Shown here in pieces: positions 5,203-6,478 of a stretch of 6,478 bases of DNA. Position 1 is the stretch's first letter. Each line of letters starts with the position of its first letter. This DNA comes from Rhodospirillaceae bacterium (lineage in GTDB: Bacteria; Pseudomonadota; Alphaproteobacteria; SP197): the NCBI GenBank assembly GCA_018700655.1, contig JABIUG010000293.1, forward strand, positions 1-6,478. The letters are read 5' to 3'. The notes beneath the pieces were generated by a model that saw only the letters and a program-made list of their open reading frames with translations, was not told the origin of the DNA and did no database searches. The position numbers and the translations under genes are program-made.

Positions 5203-5592
5203 ATGGCACGTGAAGCAGGCCGCGTTAAGCGGCGCGAACGAAAGAACATCACATCGGGTGTGGCACATGTGAATGCGACGTTCAACAACACCAAGATCAC
5301 GATCGCGGATGCCCAGGGCAATGCGATCGCATGGTCATCGGCAGGCGCCATGGGCTTCAAGGGTTCGCGCAAGTCGACACCTTACGCCGCCCAGATGGCT
5401 GCCGAGGATGCCGGCCGCAAGGCGCAGGAACACGGCATGCAGGTGCTGGAAGTTTTGGTCAGGGGCCCGGGTTCGGGACGTGAATCCGCATTGCGGGCAC
5501 TCGCCGCGGTCGGCTTCCAGATCAACGCGATCCAGGACGTGACACCGATCCCGCACAACGGCTGCCGCCCGCGCAAACGCCGCCGCGTCTGA
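5203..5592 (+). CDS. rpsK: 30S ribosomal protein S11
   Basis: S11 forms part of the small-subunit platform and lines the mRNA exit region near the Shine-Dalgarno helix. The 129-residue product has the standard length. The conserved blocks are KNITSGVAHVNATFNNTKITI (14-34, HVNATFNNT being the signature), GNAIAWSSAGAMGFKGSRKSTPYAAQ (39-64), VRGPGSGRESALRAL (87-101) and the end DVTPIPHNGCRPRKRRRV (112-129). AAGG (5191-5194), overlapping the rpsM stop, is eight bases before the ATG, so translation is probably coupled to rpsM. The TGA stop (5590-5592) is exactly the loop of a perfect 8-bp inverted repeat, and an intrinsic terminator follows. Confidence 0.98.
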   Translation: MAREAGRVKRRERKNITSGVAHVNATFNNTKITIADAQGNAIAWSSAGAMGFKGSRKSTPYAAQMAAEDAGRKAQEHGMQVLEVLVRGPGSGRESALRALAAVGFQINAIQDVTPIPHNGCRPRKRRRV

Positions 5593-5600
5593 GACGCGGC
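5582..5600 (+). repeat. Perfect 8-bp inverted repeat with the rpsK stop codon as its loop
   Basis: GCCGCGTC (5582-5589) and GACGCGGC (5593-5600) are exact reverse complements, and the only unpaired bases between them are the stop codon TGA. The last two bases of the 3' arm (5599-5600) are also the first two of the terminator stem that follows, so the two hairpins compete at their shared edge. The 5' arm is fixed by the Arg-Arg-Val ending of S11; the 3' arm is non-coding. Confidence 0.6.
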
Positions 5601-5633
5601 CGGAGCGGCGGGTGTTCGCTTCCGGCATTTTTT
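5599..5633 (+). terminator. Rho-independent terminator between rpsK and rpoA
   Basis: GCCGG (5599-5603) pairs with CCGGC (5622-5626), and AGCG (5604-5607) with CGCT (5617-5620), with a single bulged T at 5621 and a 9-base loop. Alternatively, GCCGGA pairs with TCCGGC as six uninterrupted pairs. One A and then six T (5628-5633) follow the stem at once, which is the classical intrinsic-terminator form. It starts seven bases after the rpsK stop. Because no good promoter is seen between it and rpoA, it is more likely a partial terminator or attenuator than a full operon end. Confidence 0.7.
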
Positions 5634-5648
5634 GCGCGAGTTGAAATA

Positions 5649-5665
5649 CCGGACCACGGGTCCGG
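5649..5665 (+). repeat. Perfect 7-bp inverted repeat upstream of rpoA
   Basis: CCGGACC (5649-5655) and GGTCCGG (5659-5665) are exact reverse complements around the 3-base loop ACG. No T-tract follows. TCCGGC at 5661-5666 is the same hexamer as the 3' arm of the terminator (5621-5626), and CCGGA at 5649-5653 could pair with that arm instead, so several foldings of the gap are possible. The rpoA ribosome site (5700-5703) lies 35 bases downstream and is free. Confidence 0.55.
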
Positions 5666-5714
5666 CACGCGTCGCACCAAAGCGGCGCCTGATAAAGATG
5701 AGGTCGATGGCGAC

Positions 5715-6478
5715 ATGAACAGAAACTGGCAAGCGCTGATCAAGCCCAACAAGCTGCAGATCGAGCCCGGCATTGATGGAACACGCGAAGCAACGATTGT
5801 TGCCGAGCCTCTGGAGCGTGGTTTTGGCCTGACGCTGGGCAATGCCCTGCGCCGTGTCCTGCTTTCGTCGCTTCAGGGTGGCGCAGTGACCTCGCTTCGG
5901 ATCAACAACGTGCTCCACGAGTTCTCCTCGATCACCGGTGTCCACGAAGACGTCACCGATATCGTGCTGAACGTGAAGGCCCTGGCGCTGAAGGTTCACA
6001 GCGAAGGCACCAAGCGCATGACACTGCGCCAGAAGGGCCCCGGCGCTGTGACCGCTTCGATGATCGAAGCTGGTTCCGAGATCGAGATCATGGATCCCGA
6101 TCACGTCATCTGCACGCTGGATTCTGAAGCCGAACTCAACATGGAGTTCACGGTCGATATCGGGAAGGGCTATGTTCCCGCGACCCAGAACCGTCCCGAG
6201 GATGCCCCGATCGGCCTGATCCCGATTGATGCAATCTTCAGCCCGGTGCGCAAGGCTGCCTACAAGGTCGAGAACAGCCGCGTTGGCCAAGTCACCGACT
6301 ACGACAAGCTTTCCATGACGGTTGAGACCAACGGTGCGGTTTCGCCCGAAGATGCCGTCGCGCTCGCCGCACGTGTTCTCCAGGACCAGCTGCAGCTCTT
6401 CGTGAACTTCGAAGAGCCGGAAATCCGGGTCGAGCCGACCGAATCGGTCGAGCCGGAATTCAATCCGCACCTGCTGCG
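5715..6478 (+). CDS. rpoA: DNA-directed RNA polymerase subunit alpha (3' end cut off)
   Basis: The alpha subunit dimerises to nucleate RNA polymerase assembly; its C-terminal domain, outside the window, contacts promoter UP elements and activators. The 254 residues seen cover the whole N-terminal domain and the start of the linker. NWQALIKPNKLQI (4-16) is the usual opening, and EPLERGFGLTLGNALRRVLLSS (31-52) is the dimer and beta-contact signature, with Arg46-Arg47 matching E. coli Arg44-Arg45. LHEFSSITGVHEDVTDIVLN (67-86), KGYVPA (151-156), APIGLIPIDAIFSPVRK (164-180) and ETNGAVSPEDAV (204-215) follow. The domain ends near VNFEEPE (230-236), and the linker is acidic. The ATG at 5715 is preceded by GAGG (5700-5703) at 11 bases; nearby ATGs at 5698 and 5707 are out of frame. 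It follows rpsK by 122 bases, with no rpsD between. Confidence 0.97.
   Translation, partial: MNRNWQALIKPNKLQIEPGIDGTREATIVAEPLERGFGLTLGNALRRVLLSSLQGGAVTSLRINNVLHEFSSITGVHEDVTDIVLNVKALALKVHSEGTKRMTLRQKGPGAVTASMIEAGSEIEIMDPDHVICTLDSEAELNMEFTVDIGKGYVPATQNRPEDAPIGLIPIDAIFSPVRKAAYKVENSRVGQVTDYDKLSMTVETNGAVSPEDAVALAARVLQDQLQLFVNFEEPEIRVEPTESVEPEFNPHLL

Noticed and set aside
5641..5700. TTGAAA (5641) or GATAAA (5691) as parts of an rpoA promoter
   Set aside because: TTGAAA has no AT-rich -10 at proper spacing, and GATAAA has no -35 upstream and would leave almost no leader.
5382..6470. A 362-codon open frame on the minus strand across rpsK and rpoA
   Set aside because: It is antisense to two certain genes, its translation has no family likeness, and long mirror frames are expected opposite GC-biased coding sequence. 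No ribosome site or promoter supports it.
1..6478. Mobile elements, CRISPR arrays, tRNA or rRNA genes, phage or defence genes
   Set aside because: None was seen. All long plus-strand frames are core housekeeping genes in conserved order, with no sign of insertion or transfer.

Overview
The window is a stretch of the conserved bacterial ribosomal-protein supercluster: the distal part of the spc operon followed by the alpha operon. All genes lie on the + strand in the order rpsH (5' end cut) - rplF - rplR - rpsE - rpmD - rplO - secY - adk - rpsM - rpsK - rpoA (3' end cut). The organism is most likely an alphaproteobacterium, perhaps Rhodospirillales-like. The grounds are: adk sits directly between secY and rpsM with no map, infA or rpmJ; rpsD is missing between rpsK and rpoA; the DNA is moderately GC-rich; and the protein sequences (for example the RPPEPYKGKGIRY block of L6 and the N-terminus of the RNA polymerase alpha subunit) look alphaproteobacterial. 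The taxonomic call is inference from memory of gene orders, not from a search.

Layout. Positions 1-2698 carry six closely spaced ribosomal-protein genes (S8, L6, L18, S5, L30, L15) with gaps of about 5-31 bases. secY (2719-4065) encodes the channel of the Sec translocon and overlaps adk (4062-4715) by ATGA. A 108-base gap after adk holds a near-consensus sigma70 promoter (TTGACT, 16-base spacer, TATACT), a foldable leader and a strong Shine-Dalgarno site, then rpsM with a TTG start. rpsK follows closely. A 122-base gap between rpsK and rpoA holds a well-formed intrinsic terminator flanked by two more perfect inverted repeats. rpoA then runs off the right edge with its N-terminal domain complete.

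The genes work together in making the protein-synthesis and secretion machinery: 30S proteins (S8, S5, S13, S11), 50S proteins (L6, L18, L30, L15), the SecY channel that docks on the ribosome, adenylate kinase for nucleotide balance, and the alpha subunit of RNA polymerase.

Nothing here is an unknown protein system; all eleven genes are recognisable. The part most worth a second look is RNA-level: perfect inverted repeats sit on or beside the stop codons of rpsH, rplR, rpmD and rpsK, and the rpsK-rpoA gap looks like an attenuator that could set the RNA polymerase alpha level separately from the ribosomal proteins. No tRNA, rRNA, CRISPR, insertion sequence or phage feature was seen, and no gene-free stretch exceeds 125 bases.
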